A DNA stretch of 64,000 bases from Pteria penguin (taxonomy: Eukaryota; Mollusca; Bivalvia; Pterioida; Pteriidae). Positions 11,925-24,819 of this stretch are shown here, piece after piece. Under the pieces are notes generated by a model. It did no database searches. It was not told the DNA's origin and saw only the letters and a list, made by a program, of their open reading frames with translations. Location: NCBI GenBank assembly GCA_035048485.1, contig CM068583.1, positions 29,326,841 through 29,390,840 on the forward strand, written 5' to 3'. How positions within the stretch are numbered: the first letter of the stretch is position 1; each line of letters starts with the position of its first letter. The position numbers and the translations under genes are program-made.

Positions 11925-12192
11925 CACAATATATCTATCTTATCAATTAAGCATAATGTATATTACTTTTCATTTAATTTGACTTTGGCCTTTTTATTTG
12001 TTACGTTTATATAGAAATAAAATGGGTAGTGATTGTATCATTCTGCTATACTGTAATACATATAGAAGAAAGGGGTCGTTTTTATTTGACATTATTCATG
12101 ATTATTGATATTCCGTAAACGCTGTCCGACTGCAATATATAGGGTAATCCGATCTCATTTTACTAAATGCATTGTCATTCCCATAATTTTTG
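11925..12192 (+). repeat. Diverged direct duplication, copy 2
   Basis: Partner of 10247-10512, about 1.68 kb away. Many substitutions separate the two, so the duplication is old. Confidence 0.75.
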
Positions 12193-14411
12193 TCCACCAC
12201 TAACTACGAGAAACTAAAACTGTTCAAATCATTAGTTAATAACCATTTGATGTATGTTCATCAATATCATCAGATATAATATCTGGTATATTGAAATACA
12301 AACTTAAAATGTAACTATCTATCTAGAACTGTGATGAAGACCATCTCTGATAATTAAAATCGAAATCAAAATAGTCTCTTAGCTATATTGATATTTTGTT
12401 TGTAGTTCATAATCCACTGTGTTTGACTTTTGGTGCAAATTTAAACTTCATTAGACTATTGCGAAAACTTCCATCTTTATCCGCTGTCATAAACTATAGA
12501 GTAAACCATCGGGAAAGAGGACTTTTTTCGATAAATTGTCTGTAAAGAAAGCCTTTCTCAGAAGATCTGCTATAAAGAAAACTTCCCCACGGAAATTTTA
12601 CTGCAAAGAGATGCTTCCGCTGAGGGAAAGCACAAAAGAGGATAATCTCCGTTTGATGAAGATCTCCTCCCGGAAGCTATTCTGTTCATTAAAAATAGCT
12701 TCTACATCATGAAAGCTCTTTGGATGTTCATACTTTCAAAAAGCAAATCAACAACAACTGAACTTTATAATGCATTTCCTGGTTTGTTTCAAAGTACGTA
12801 ACGCAATTTGTTCAATATTTCTTAATAAATGAAGAGTAATTATGGCTCCGTGCTGAAATGAATAATTCTATTATTTTTGACGTATTTGTGAACTTCGTAA
12901 ACTAGATTATTAAATGAAGGGGAGGCACTGCATTATTGTTCCGTATTGTATTTTTGATTTTGATTGGTGAAACACACATAAAAGTTTCATGCTTAAACTT
13001 CCCTTTGTTTCTAGGATTGTTTTAGTTGCACTTATCGCATTAAAGTTAGTAATTTTAAATAATGGGTACCATTTTATTTACTACGTAGTTTCACGTTATA
13101 ACACCCAATTACTTTATTTTCTTTCTTCATTTTTCAATCATAAATGGACTGTGTTTTTCTTTTTTGTTTTTACACAAAACCTACATCATGTGATGCTGAC
13201 AATATATACTTCTTAAAAAGTTGATCCCCTTGTATCAATAATTGGTAGGTCATGCACTGTCTCATACATTTGATATCAAAGACAACAAGATTGCATAAAC
13301 ACTTGAATAGAGGTGTATAGAGCCAGGGAAGGATGCATCCATATAACAGCTTGTAAATTGTCAGAGAAATTTAATAGATTCTTTATTTTTTGTTTTTGTA
13401 GTATAATTTTTCAATGTATGATTTCATAATATGTTTCCTCTTGATGTGTGTTAGTGTTGAATCAAATCAATGACCGTCTATTGATTCCAACTCGGTATGA
13501 AGTTACAGTAAACCATGATTTGACCTATTAGATAATAGTATTTTCAAGCAATGCCTTCAATAAACAAAGTGTAAAACTAATGTGAGTAACTGAATGCAAA
13601 CGTTTCAGATTTTGACATTATGTTACAGTGAAAGCTGGCTTAACCCAATATACTAGACTCCGATAACCTACTTACCCGATTTAAGCCGTCTTATTTCTAT
13701 TATAAATAAGATGAGTCAAGTAGTGGTATAGCTGTATATTAAAAAAGAAAATCCCACTAAGAAGTGAAAGATCTGGAGATTTGAAGTTTAATTTTCACGA
13801 AAATTAACTAAATCAAACAAATATTGAATTAAAACCTGCAAACAGATGATTTGTTACGCAGCCTTAATCTATTAGTGAAAACTTCAGATTATTAATGGAT
13901 CTATACCAGAGACCCACAAATATTTACTTATTGTGATGTAGTAGAATCTTTTTTAATGTCAATTTGAAATATCAGTCGTAAGGTAACTATACAAAACATA
14001 AATAATCCAAAAAGGTAATGTACTTACAATTAATGATAATGAAGTTATTCATAATGATACAACGTAATTCGCCCAATTACATCTTTATTTACCTCAACCC
14101 ATCATTTATTTAGTAAAAACAAAACTATTCCACATTCAGTTATAAAGGTGATTGAGGGGAAATGGTGGTTAAAATTCCGAAAAGAAATTGGTGTGCCCTA
14201 GGTTGGCGTCCTGGATGCAAGTGAAGGGACACTAAAATGATGCTGTGTCTATGGCCGGTTGGCAAAAGTTTAATGGCTATGAAGGTCGTGGGTCAAGCGT
14301 GTTGAAGGTGAGCGGAAAAAAAGGACAACTGTCAAAAGACAGAAGTCATCTGACCAAGGACATAAAAAAATACTAGTTCAACTGGTCACTTCAAGAAGAG
14401 GAGTCACAAAA
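12193..14411. other. Intergenic, little recognised
   Basis: No gene seen. A stretch at about 14310-14400 (caaaagacagaagtcatctgac...) weakly resembles the extreme 3' end of family E on the - strand, but it is too short to be sure. Confidence 0.4.
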
Positions 14412-14621
<210 letters not shown>

Positions 14622-17300
14622 GTTTCTTTCTTAAATCCTTTCTTCAGGCATGCTACCGATTCTCCCAAACTCTTAGCATTGTTTATATAATTTTCAACAC
14701 AGCAACAGTAGTTGACGTTAGCACATGATGTCCAACATCAGGAAAATATGTAAGAAACTTTTTCCTAACCTACCAATATAACGTATTTGAAATCTTGAGA
14801 CAATTTTATGTGTCCGCATGTATTATATGGAAATTCTACCCGAGAGGTTACTCTCATGCTAAACGCATTTTGATTAAGTACAATGGAAATCGCCGCCATA
14901 TTGAAAAATCAGGATATATTTATAACTTTTTAATTACAACTTTTGTTCGATTGAAAACATAAAAAACATAAAAAGCGTTTATAGTGTCTGATATGGTCCT
15001 CAACCACTGTTGAGGACTACACAAAGTTAATTCAAATTAATTGCGTCTTTTGGGAGTTTTCCTTCTTTAAATTTTTGAGTCTTGGTTACCAATATGTGAC
15101 TAGGCAGAAGTGTTACTACGAACTGAGGAAGTAGTTCGTCTTTAACCCTCATATATTTAATCAATTTATATGTATAAACAAATTGATTTTTACAAAACCA
15201 ATACATACGTCATATAACACTATTTATCAGAAGAAAATGCAACGATTAAACTTAACAAATGACGTCATTATTTATCGTCATGAGTTGATTTAGCGCCGTT
15301 ATTTGGATTACATGTTTAACACACATAAGGAATTGAAGTCATAGATTACTCTTCTGCGTTTTCTGAAGGTGACTGTTGTAAGGTGTATGTTGATTTTTGC
15401 ACTTTTGATAAAGCAAATATCGAATCCATGCGGCTTGAAATCTGTTTAGAACTGAAGGAATTTAAGGCGCTCAACCTTTGAGTTGCCGTTAAATGTTGCC
15501 TTTTCTTATTTGGCACAAAACGCGGTGTTTTTGAATTATCAGAACATGCTTGGATATTCAGAGAACATTGAGGCAAATTCTGAAGTGATCCGGAAAATTG
15601 TTGTCGATATGATGGATAACATCGGAGACGAAGTAGAGAACTTTCAGAATTCAGAACATTCGTGAAATCATAAATTTATGATCATCGTTGTGAGTGCGAT
15701 AATTATTCAATGTTTTGGCATTCTTAGGTCCCATAACATAGACCTGTAAGCTATCGGGAATATTGCAATCTGTCATTTTTGGTACAAGTGCTTTTCGGAC
15801 ACTGATATGTGTCAATCTAGGCCTAGGTAAGTCATATTTTTCTGCCTTTTTTCATGATGCTATCCAATTTATTCCCGACCGACGAGAGCACTCAGAAACC
15901 ATTTATCCATATAATGGTCATTTAGGAAACGGTAATTTATGGGCCTTTTTGCGCTATACAGCATATAAAGGGGAACAGGACAGCGGTCTTGGCGTTCAGG
16001 GATCACATACATTCGAGGTGGACATGGTCTGACATTTCTTACATCCTCTCCAGTTCTACTTTTTGTTGTTCTTTCATGGTAAAATTACTTGCGGTTTTAG
16101 CCAAAGTGTTCTTATTTTCATGCGATTTAGTGAATTCTTAGAAATTTTGTCGTTTGAATCGATTTGTAGACGCCATTACGCAATGTTTACAAATGCGTAC
16201 GAAATGGGTCATATGTTTTCATTCGCGATCACGTGATATATGTTATAAAGGGATTTCCGTCAGGTCAATTGCATGGGCAAATTCTATCATACATAGGCGA
16301 GTATGAGAGAAAATAACAAATCTATAGTGGAACCCTAACCTGGGACTACTAGTATACATACATACATATATATCATTATGCATTATTGTAATTAAATTCC
16401 AATATTTCTATTTCAACCATTCGACTGATAATTCGGCTTATTAAGCTTTGCTGAAAATTTAATACCCAGGACTTTCTTGTAAATTTTGTCTATAGTCTTA
16501 TTGTACACTGATTTCTCTTTAAATGTGAAAAAAAAATGTTCAAGATCAATGTAATTTGAATGGTATAATTTGTTAGTTTTTCGTCACTTCTGTATGGGAA
16601 AACAATATTAGTATCTACGCTTCTTATATTACTTATGCGAATCTGAAGACGAGATCAATCATATTCAAGTTTTTTTCTCCCATAAGGAGTGGCATGTACT
16701 TACTATCTGTATCAATTAATTTAATTTTTAATTAATATCTTAAAATATAATTAATATCTTTAAAACAGGACAATTAATGGACGTCGCGTCAATGATATAG
16801 TACTGGCAAACTAACACGGCAAATTGAAATAGATCCAGTTTTATTTATTTGTGGCATTTTATATATGAGTCTTGTGTATCTGATAAATGACCATCAGCAA
16901 TAGACATCCAAATCTGGTAACTTGCGTGATGTAGGCAAGATTACAGTATTATTCAAATGCTACATCAACAATTTGTTTTCTAATTTGTACAATGATGCTA
17001 AAATACTTCAGACTTAAAGAGGTGGAGAAATATCATGATTCATATTTGTTTGTGAGTCTGTTACTGTTTCCCGGTCGTATCTGAGATTGTAAGATCATAG
17101 TTTTTTACGAACTTTGTCACAAACTGACATAACATAGTTTTCATTCTCTAGAAATGTTTTTGTTACTCATGTCTTCATAAATACGTGAACAGATACTTAC
17201 TTGAACATGAAGATAAGATAGCTGGTCTTTTTCATTAAACAAGAGTTGCAAAAGAACAGCATAGATCGCCGGTGGGGAAAGGGGGAGGGGTCATAATAAT
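14622..17300. other. Intergenic; one overlapping pair of open frames at 15346-15690
   Basis: Frames are open on both strands around 15346-15690: on - about 110 codons with a basic Ser/Gln-rich product and no ATG; on + 15483-15665 with an acidic product ending DEVENFQNSEHS. I recognise neither, and at most one can be real. A GTAAGT at 15828-15833 after 'ggcctag' could be a donor but has no partner. The remainder shows nothing. Confidence 0.35.
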
Positions 17301-17329
17301 TAAATGGTCATTAAAAGCAAAGATCAAAT

Positions 17330-17980
17330 ATCTGTAATGCATTTTGAATTATACGTCAAAGTTCAAGGTCAAGGTCACGAGGTCAAAGGAGTTGATACCA
17401 AATAAAAACTTTGGTCACAAGCAATTTACAAGAAATGTCAAAGCTCTAAGGATAAAAACCCTGAGTAAAGTTTTTTAAAAGTAGGTCAAAATTAATGGCA
17501 TCAAATGAAAGTTCTTGTCCTATCTTTAACGGTTTATTAGATAAAGTGAAATATTAAAAGCCCATTTCTAATGGTTGAAATGATACAGCAAAAGTTGAAG
17601 TTTGAAGAAGGTGAAGTTCTAAGGTGAAAGTCACAAGGTAAAAAGTGATGGCACCAAATGTAAGTTCTTGTTATTAGGAATGTGATTTGAAATACCAAAC
17701 CCCTGAAATTTTTGAAAAGTAGGTCAAATTCCAAGGTCAATGTGACGAGGTAAAAAATGATGACAACAAATGAACGTTCTTGTCCTATCTAAAACGGTTT
17801 ATTAGATATAGCTCAGGTTACACTTTTTGAAAAGTAAGTCAAAGCCTAAGATCAAGGTCATGAGGTAAAAATTGTGGCTCTAAATAAAAGCTTTGGTCAT
17901 GAGGAATCTACTTATGAAATATCTAAGTCCTATCTCTTATGGTTCAAAAGTTACAGCCTAGGTTAATGTTTTTCTTACGG
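17330..17980 (+). repeat. Tandem array of ~117-bp units rich in AAGGTCA words
   Basis: About five diverged units, each with 'aaaagta(g/a)gtcaaa', 'aaggtcaaggtcacgaggt', 'atggcaccaaatgaaagttcttgtcctatc' and 'ggtttattaga'. The clearest spacing is about 117 bp between the blocks near 17708 and 17824. A related, more degraded copy lies at 25.7-26.0 kb. No coding function inferred. Confidence 0.75.
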
Positions 17981-18340
17981 CGGATGCCGAGGGTATGATA
18001 TTAGCTTCCAGGACATTTGTCCAGGAGGGCTAGATTTTTAATACATTTTGATATGGTTGATATGTCACTTCAATACTTTCAGTTATGTTCTGGCATCGAT
18101 TTACTGCATAGCTTCACAATTTTGTCTTTAGCAAAGTACCCACCGAAAGCACTGACGGATCATTTACGTGCTGACGTTTACCTTATTTACACTGTCTCAT
18201 TTGAAAAACAGGTCATCTTCCTAAAAACCTCCACGCCAACAGTATCCGGGCCATCAGATTAATTTCGTACCACTGGACGAACATGTCCCCAATAGTTAGA
18301 ATGATAATAAAACCAAAAGCTGCTGTGTATAAAATTAAGA

Positions 18341-18590
18341 TCATAACCTTTTAACTTTGTCCACCAAATGCGCATTTCGACGACCTATGTCACTTCAGAG
18401 ATGTCACTAATGATTGGAATTCTAATAATAACTAAATATTTGAAGTGCAGAGTTAAAACCAAAAAGGCCAAAAACTGAGACAAGGAATCTATCTAAAAAG
18501 AAAACTGAAGACATCTGACAAAGCCGTTTGACAAAAATCACCGAGGACATACGCACAAAACATGACAACAGCGGAATAGTAGTTTTATTT
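18341..18590 (+). mobile_element. Terminal fragment of the RT family joined to a - strand fragment of family E
   Basis: 18355-18490 carries 'ccaccaaatgcgcatttcgacgac', 'cacttcagagatg' and 'gattggaattct', the terminal block seen at 29.5, 35.4, 38.1 and 45.0 kb. It runs directly into 'gaagacatctgacaaagc' and 'aaaatcaccgaggacat', which is the - strand 3' end of family E. Confidence 0.6.
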
Positions 18591-19189
18591 ATTTATTCTA
18601 TTTAAGGCGAATTGTTTATGGTAATGTCTAAATATTGTATTTGCACTGAAATTTTGACCTGTGTAACTGACAATCTACGCGTTCCTTTTTGCAGGTATAT
18701 TTCCATCTGCCGCTAAGTATAACATTCATGCCTTAAATCACTAAGTGACAATTTGCAGATGATACAAGTTTAAATTCATATCATTTCATTTTAATTTATA
18801 TCTTGTTCCATATTGAAGGGGTTGTGATGGCTGAACTAGCAGACACGTTGCCTCGCGCATGTTTGGTGGACGTCTGCAGCGCAATTTCGGCATTGCGTGA
18901 TATTTCTTCTTCTTCGTCTAGCTTGTTGAAACCTTATACACATTTTATTTCTCTTCTACCAAAATAGAAAAAGACATTCAATGCCTGTAAGTTTAATATA
19001 TAATTGAGTTGACATATGTAACAAACCAAAAACATAAACATAAAATTATTTTAAAATTGCTATCTATGTATAATGTTATACATGCATTTGTATAATTTTA
19101 TACATGCACTTGGTTTTCAATTGAGTTGAAGATGTCACATTTTTATTTGTTTGTATTTGTTTTTATTATTTTTTTAAAGGGGGGTGGTT
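18591..19189. other. Intergenic, nothing recognised
   Basis: AT-rich; no gene or repeat assigned. Confidence 0.5.
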
Positions 19190-19357
19190 ATTGAAAATAA
19201 TAATTGAAGATTGATGATTGAATATTGTTTTACGTCACTCCATGATTATTTCACGTATATGGTGAAGGCATCTGCCTGATGCATTGCATAGAAATTTCGA
19301 CCTTTGAAACGGACCCACCCGAAGCAGTGAGGGATCTCTTACCTGCCACGCGAACCG
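19190..19357 (-). mobile_element. 5'-truncated tRNA-derived SINE, - strand
   Basis: On the - strand it reads 'agatccctcactgcttcggg', 'tgggtccgtt.caaaggtc', 'catcaggcagatgcc', 'caccatatacgtgaaat' and 'gtgacgt.aaac', then an 'attcaatcatcaatctt' tail. These match the 3' two thirds of the SINE at 58430-58712. The tRNA head is missing; an (ATT)n run adjoins the truncated end. Confidence 0.85.
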
Positions 19358-19358
19358 T

Positions 19359-19401
19359 AATTATTATTATTATTATTATTATTATCATTATTATTATTAT
19401 A
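19359..19401 (+). repeat. (ATT)n microsatellite
   Basis: About 14 trinucleotides with one ATC, directly next to the SINE fragment. Confidence 0.93.
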
Positions 19402-20604
19402 ACTGCTCACTGCATGTCTACACTTGAATATTCTCATGCATATCTAAATTTAGGACGGAAATAAAAAAATAAAAAGTTACAAATTGCGCACTCATTCTTG
19501 TAATGTTCTTACTACCTTTTTGCACTTTTTGAGAAAATGGACTTAGAAAGTTTAGGTATGTGGAATATGTTATCAAGAAAATGTGAACATAAAAACCCAT
19601 TTCGTTTATAATTAGTATACCAAGACACATATTTATGTAAGGTTTTGACCAATTTAACGCTACAGTTTCTGTATACAAAGCATAAATCGGTTTCAAAATT
19701 TTGGACATAGAACATTACAATTTAGAATTTGTAACTTTTCGTTAATCTTATATTGTTACAGGTAAACAGAACACTATTCCACTTAGAAACAACTTTATTA
19801 AATCTAACACAAAATGAAACGTAAGTCATTTTAAGCATTTCTTGCTTGTAAATAACAAAAAACAAGTAACATTTGAAACAATTTACCCTGAAAAAAATTT
19901 TTTTAACATCTTTCACATATAAGTATTTTCACTAACATAAAAGATGGTAACAACCTCGAAAAATATGGGGTCAAGGAAGAAGGATGGGGGGGGGGTTGGT
20001 TTCGGGCATTGTGGACAAGATTCGAGAGGATGGTGACATGTAAAAATGCGCTTAGGGTATGGACAGGGGATTATTTTGGGGTGGAGCTGGGAGAGTATGA
20101 GAATCAGGGGGTAGATGTATATATTGTGAGCTTGAGTGGCGAATGAGATCCTTAGCCCCATCCCCTGTCCGCACACTTTAACAATAAAAATAATCATAAC
20201 AGACAACTTTAAACTTTTGAGATTCAAGCATACTTTGCTACAAAAGGAAATAATAGGAAACAACAGTTACTGTAACAGTCTTCAAAAATTCAAGAGCAAA
20301 TTTTGCTTTAATCTTCAACAATTCAGTCTATTTTGCACAGGAAGCGGTTTTTCTTTTTTCTTTTTTTTAGTTTTTATTTTGTACTTTGGACGCTGTCAGT
20401 TTTGTTTTCTGCTAATAATAATTTCTGCTAAATAATGCATCGTAATATTGTCAATTTATTTCAGGCATAAATTTCATCAGGTAAAGATGATGGATAAATC
20501 CAAGCCACAAGTCCAAAATCATGAAACCAGAGGACATACAAAATCAGTGAAAATGAAATACAAATGGAAAATAACAAAATATGTCTACTTGAAGAGCATA
20601 TACG
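19402..20604. other. Intergenic, nothing recognised
   Basis: It contains a G run of 11 near 19986 and T/G-rich segments. The short frames here look like chance. Confidence 0.45.
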
Positions 20605-20700
20605 AACCCCTGTGATGGAGTGAGATCAGGTGCCCGGGGAGAGTGAGCATCTCCTGCTTGCTGGAAACACCCGTCACATATACCTAGTAAAAGGGTCAAA
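20605..20700 (-). repeat. Family R repeat fragment
   Basis: On the - strand: gacgggtgtttccagcaagcaggagatgctcactctccccgggcacctgatctcactcc. The word order is as in the copies at 6.2 and 46.1 kb. Confidence 0.7.
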
Positions 20701-20946
20701 TCGTGTAAATTCCATATGTATTTGTATAAGGAGAAGTCGAATTAGGTAACCTTCTAGTATAGAAGGTGTCAAATGCTAAGAGTATCATTCTTCTACGCTA
20801 TTGAGATAGTCAGACGTATTTTAATTTTGTAAACGTTTAGAAAAACTTCACGGCAGCCGCTTCGGGTCACCTTGCTATGAATGCTTTCTTCCTTGAGTTC
20901 TTGAGCGAAAGATGTCTTGTAATCCAAGACCTGTTTGCATGACTTG

Positions 20947-22843
20947 TTAGCTAAGGCGTTTTACCTTTAAATATGGTATTGACGAGCATTGAAGTGAATT
21001 AAAAGCTTTCTTGTAATCACTGAAATTTATCTCTTGTAATTGTATAATGACGGATTTTCCTGGTCTGATACGTCTGTATACTCTAATGAGACTGACTGGG
21101 CTGTAAATTTCAGACAACTTAAGACTTTTCTCCAGGTGGCAGTCTATGTTGTGTACCTCTTGTGTCGACGAGTGCCTTGGTGTGCAATACTTTTGAGTGA
21201 TTTTTGACATGTTAGGATGATCAATCAAAAATTTTTTGATTGCTAATTTCATTAATGAATATCAATTTTTTCGCAACACAACTATTCGACCAGAGTGTAA
21301 ATTCATGCACGTCACTGTGTTCAAAGAATATTCTATGACGTATTGCCATCAGAGCACTAGCAATTTCATTTCCACCACGACCTGCCGTCCCCTCACACCA
21401 GAATGCATTATATGCTGTCTTGATTAAGGAAAAGTGAGCCGTAAGATTAATTACACTCACTTTTCTTTAGAAAAGACATTTGACACATTTGCACACGGAC
21501 AACTCAAAACATTTTGCATATCAAAGCAAATAACCGTCTTCGTTTTGTCCTGTCGATCCTTTTCTCTCTCTGACTTTGTTTCCTCTTTGTCTAATAAATG
21601 TTTTTAATACTTTGTTCTTAGTGTTTCGTCCACACAGTTTGCTTTGTTTTGTGCTTCGTATTCTTGAAAAATATCACATAAGTATATCTTAGGTTTGTAG
21701 AAACCAATGTTGAAATCGTAATAATAATATTGAAGATCGTGCGATATAAATGGAGTTTGCATGGTTCTCTCTCTTTTCTTCACAATTCTGTACATACAAA
21801 GCATGCATTCTCTTCATTGTTAATTCAGACTCGAGAAATTCCTTGCTTGTATTTCTTCTCGCGTAGTGTGAGGGCGTGCGAGAGAATGACTCTATATGCT
21901 TTTTAACTGATTCACGGACGGATGGATCGATCTCAAATTTTGTAAATTTCTCCTTTTTGTCTGCAAAATCGGTTTGTTTATGCTCATGGTTATACTGAAT
22001 CCTCCTTTGACTTATGTTCAGAGTGGACAAATAGAAAGTTTACAAACATGAATTTTCTCGTCCCATTTAAAAAGAAATAACTATAGGAATATGTTCGCCT
22101 TGATGACGTAGACATTGTTCTTTCTTTGTCTTTGTTTTTTTCTGTCAGTAGTTTTTGCATAATAATTGTGTTTTTGTGTATCACAGAGATCCCAAAAATC
22201 TTTGAAGAAACCCTCTCGTTCTGCTTTCGTTACTTTTGTGTTACATCGAAATTTACACTTGCCGTTACAATCCTTATTGTTTTAATTTCTCGATTTCTCA
22301 CTTGTTTTCCTTTTACTGATATGTAGTCTTTACCTGATTGTCTTCGTCTTTTCCTTACTGTTTGTTTCCAACGTTCAAAATTGTTTTTTTCTCTTTCGAC
22401 CTTTTCTTACTTTTTCTACCTCAATTGATAGTTCCTCTTCATTTACGGAATTGCTTGTTGTTTCTTCTTCTGTGTTGTATGTTGTAGTCGTTGTTTCTTC
22501 CTCTGTGTTGTGTGTTGAATTGCCATTTTCTGGAATCAGCTAGATTTTCGTCATCAAGGTTTGTTATATTGACTATGACCTTAAGAGGTGGAGACACGAT
22601 AGAGTCTGTATTTGAATATTGGGGAATGTCATCATTTATGCTGAAATCTCCAATTTGCACATTATGGTTTTCATCAATTCTTTTGTGAATTTCGGTGAGT
22701 GGGACCGTTATTACGGGTTCCACAGAAACCACATTTTCTTCATTGTCAACCTCAATATCAAGAACGTCAAAAATACGTAAAGCTGCATCTAAATCATTCT
22801 CAAAATGAAAATGCATGCTTACATATATTGAAATTGCAGTCAA
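20947..22843 (-). mobile_element. Frameshifted DDE-type DNA transposase relic
   Basis: Several - strand frames in sequence make one broken protein. 22843-22439 gives an acidic N-terminal region. About 22430-22330 gives a basic 'GRKRKKQF'-type segment. About 22330-22130 gives 'GKDYISVKGKQVRNREIK' and a Cys-containing 'CNGKCKFRCN...FFKDFWDL'. 22030-21689 gives 'VKKHIESFSRTPSHYARRN', and 21804-21604 'DFNIGFYKPKIYLCD'. 21460-20947 gives 'GRGGNEIASAL', 'LWSNSCVAK', 'HPN...QKYCTPRHSSTQEV'. From memory this order matches a transposase-like family common in insects and molluscs, in which LWSD(S/N)C..QN holds a likely catalytic Asp; here it reads Asn. At least four frameshifts make it inactive. Superfamily not assigned; terminal inverted repeats not found. 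Confidence 0.75.
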
Positions 22844-23285
22844 TGAATCTTTTTACTAATTCTTGTTGGAATTCTAGCATATCGAAATTGTCCCTCAAAG
22901 AAAGATGAAAATATATGAGTGATGGAAAGTGTTTTGCTAGTATGCCCTTACAATCTTTAATGGACAGTTTGACGCCAACTGTGTCTAACATTAGTAAGTT
23001 CAAATGCTGGGAAAGTTGTACGATAGTTCTTGCCGTCACATGAGTTAATGAGAGATATAAATGGTCCAATTCACTGCAATTTGACAAAACTAAAAATTTA
23101 CTGTCTACTAATAGTGTGCAGTGTGATAGATTTAATAGCTCACTATTCAGAAGATACTTTAGGAAACACAATGTTGATAAGCTGCAATTTGAGACATCGA
23201 GCCAAAGTAAATTCAAGGCGAGTGAAAGCCTTGTGACAAATCGATAATCCAACGTAGCGTTATTGCAATTAGATTGTTCGGCCAA
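22800..23285 (-). CDS. Leucine-rich-repeat-like open frame, unassigned, probably partial
   Basis: The ~160-residue frame shows a repeating LxxLxLxxC/N pattern: LLWLDVSNCSL, ELLNLSHCTLL, LDHLYLSLTHV, LLMLDTVGVKL, LIYFHLSL. That fits an F-box/AMN1- or ZYG11-type LRR solenoid. It starts with TTG, not ATG, and the frame is open further upstream to about 23345. In another frame just upstream, 23400-23315 reads like coding sequence (LWRDFEFSDPLTLTEKDMQD), so a frameshift or a missed exon boundary is likely. Its 3' end overlaps the transposase relic by 44 bp. It could be an exon of a host gene, a gene remnant disrupted by the transposon, or a chance leucine-rich frame. No function is claimed. Confidence 0.4.
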   Translation of the reverse strand: MAEQSNCNNATLDYRFVTRLSLALNLLWLDVSNCSLSTLCFLKYLLNSELLNLSHCTLLVDSKFLVLSNCSELDHLYLSLTHVTARTIVQLSQHLNLLMLDTVGVKLSIKDCKGILAKHFPSLIYFHLSLRDNFDMLEFQQELVKRFIDCNFNICKHAFSF

Positions 23286-23420
23286 AAGGAATGTCCGAAA
23301 GTATCTTGAATGCTTAAGAATCCTGCATGTCTTTCTCAGTCAGAGTGAGAGGGTCCGAAAACTCAAAGTCTCTCCATAAATTAATATGAATTATGTTCTA
23401 TAAAATCTCCCAGAAACACA

Positions 23421-24699
23421 CAGGTTTTATTCACATTTAACAACAGTTCCCTTAATTCTAGGTACTAAGATAATATCTTCATAAGTACTGGAAATGGAAG
23501 ATCAATGAGGATTCTGAAATAAGGATACACATTAATTACCAATAAGATAATTATATGAGTATCGAGATTGTTCTGTTTCTCATGTATAGGTATATGCACG
23601 TGAAGTTAAACAACTTTGAATCACAGTAATCTTGCATGCATGAATTTTTCATATAATTCTTATTGTATAGAATGTATAAAGCCATCACACCAAGGCATAA
23701 AAAATATTATCAAATGAAATGTGGACTACTCACCTAAGTTATTTGGGATTAAGAACAATATTCAGTTGCTTACTTTTACATATCTATCACAATATAACAA
23801 TGTTCTATCTCCATTTGCCTTTTGTATGGCCAGTATTTCTGTGATAAATTGTGATTCTTTTCATATCTATTAATATTGACATAGATATCATCATAAAATG
23901 AAAAGAAAACAATTGAGAATTACTTACCCTCCATATGCAGACTGTTGTTCTATCATAGTGAAGAAAAAGTAATCACATGACGCAATCAAGTAATACGGTT
24001 GGCTTATGGACTTACAACAATATAAGATTAACAAAAAGAGCAAATTTGGAGATAGAACAAACAAATAATGCATATTATAGTTTAATGGTATTTCTGGACA
24101 TAATTTGAGCTACTCTTGAACAGCTTTTTACGATACCAGTGATATGTGTATCTCAATTTAAAAAAATGTAGTTAGAACACTATAAGAATGACTGTGCGAA
24201 ATTAGAAGCCCGCTGTACTAACGAACGTGCGACTAATCTTAATTAGTGAAAAATTTCCCTAGAATATGGCAAAAAGAAACAAACCTCTAGAAGAAAATCC
24301 ATCATTTCCGCAAATATTCACCTTGAAACACTTTTTACAATTTGTCATACGTTGTTTTTTTTTTCTTTTTCAGAAACCTAGAGAGATATTGAAGTTAATG
24401 CTTGCGAAAAAAACTACCTGTATGCCTTGAATAATATTTTACCATACGTACAATTCCCTCTAGTAAATAAACCTGAGAGAATCCAGTCTAGAAACACATA
24501 CTTTGTCACCGTTAAGTGTTTTTCACATTTGTCCAACCACTTGAAATTCCAAACATCTATTCTATCTTTAAAATATCTTTCAAATAAACACAACAGTTCT
24601 TATTTGATTTATTATTATTTATTATTATTTCTTGTTTAATCTAATTGTCTGTTAAAATGTTACACTTCATAATTTTCATCTTTGATGTTCATGATTTTA
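23421..24699. other. Intergenic, nothing recognised
   Basis: AT-rich; a pyrimidine run near 24354 is followed by 'cag' but no exon I can support. Confidence 0.45.
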
Positions 24700-24819
24700 T
24701 TAAACAAGAGCAATGGCTAGCGCGGCTAAATACGCCCGTCGCTTACTTTGGACGAGATCAATTCGAAGTACGGTTTTATTGCCCCCAAACTTGGGTCTCT
24801 TTGGTAATATTTTTATGAA

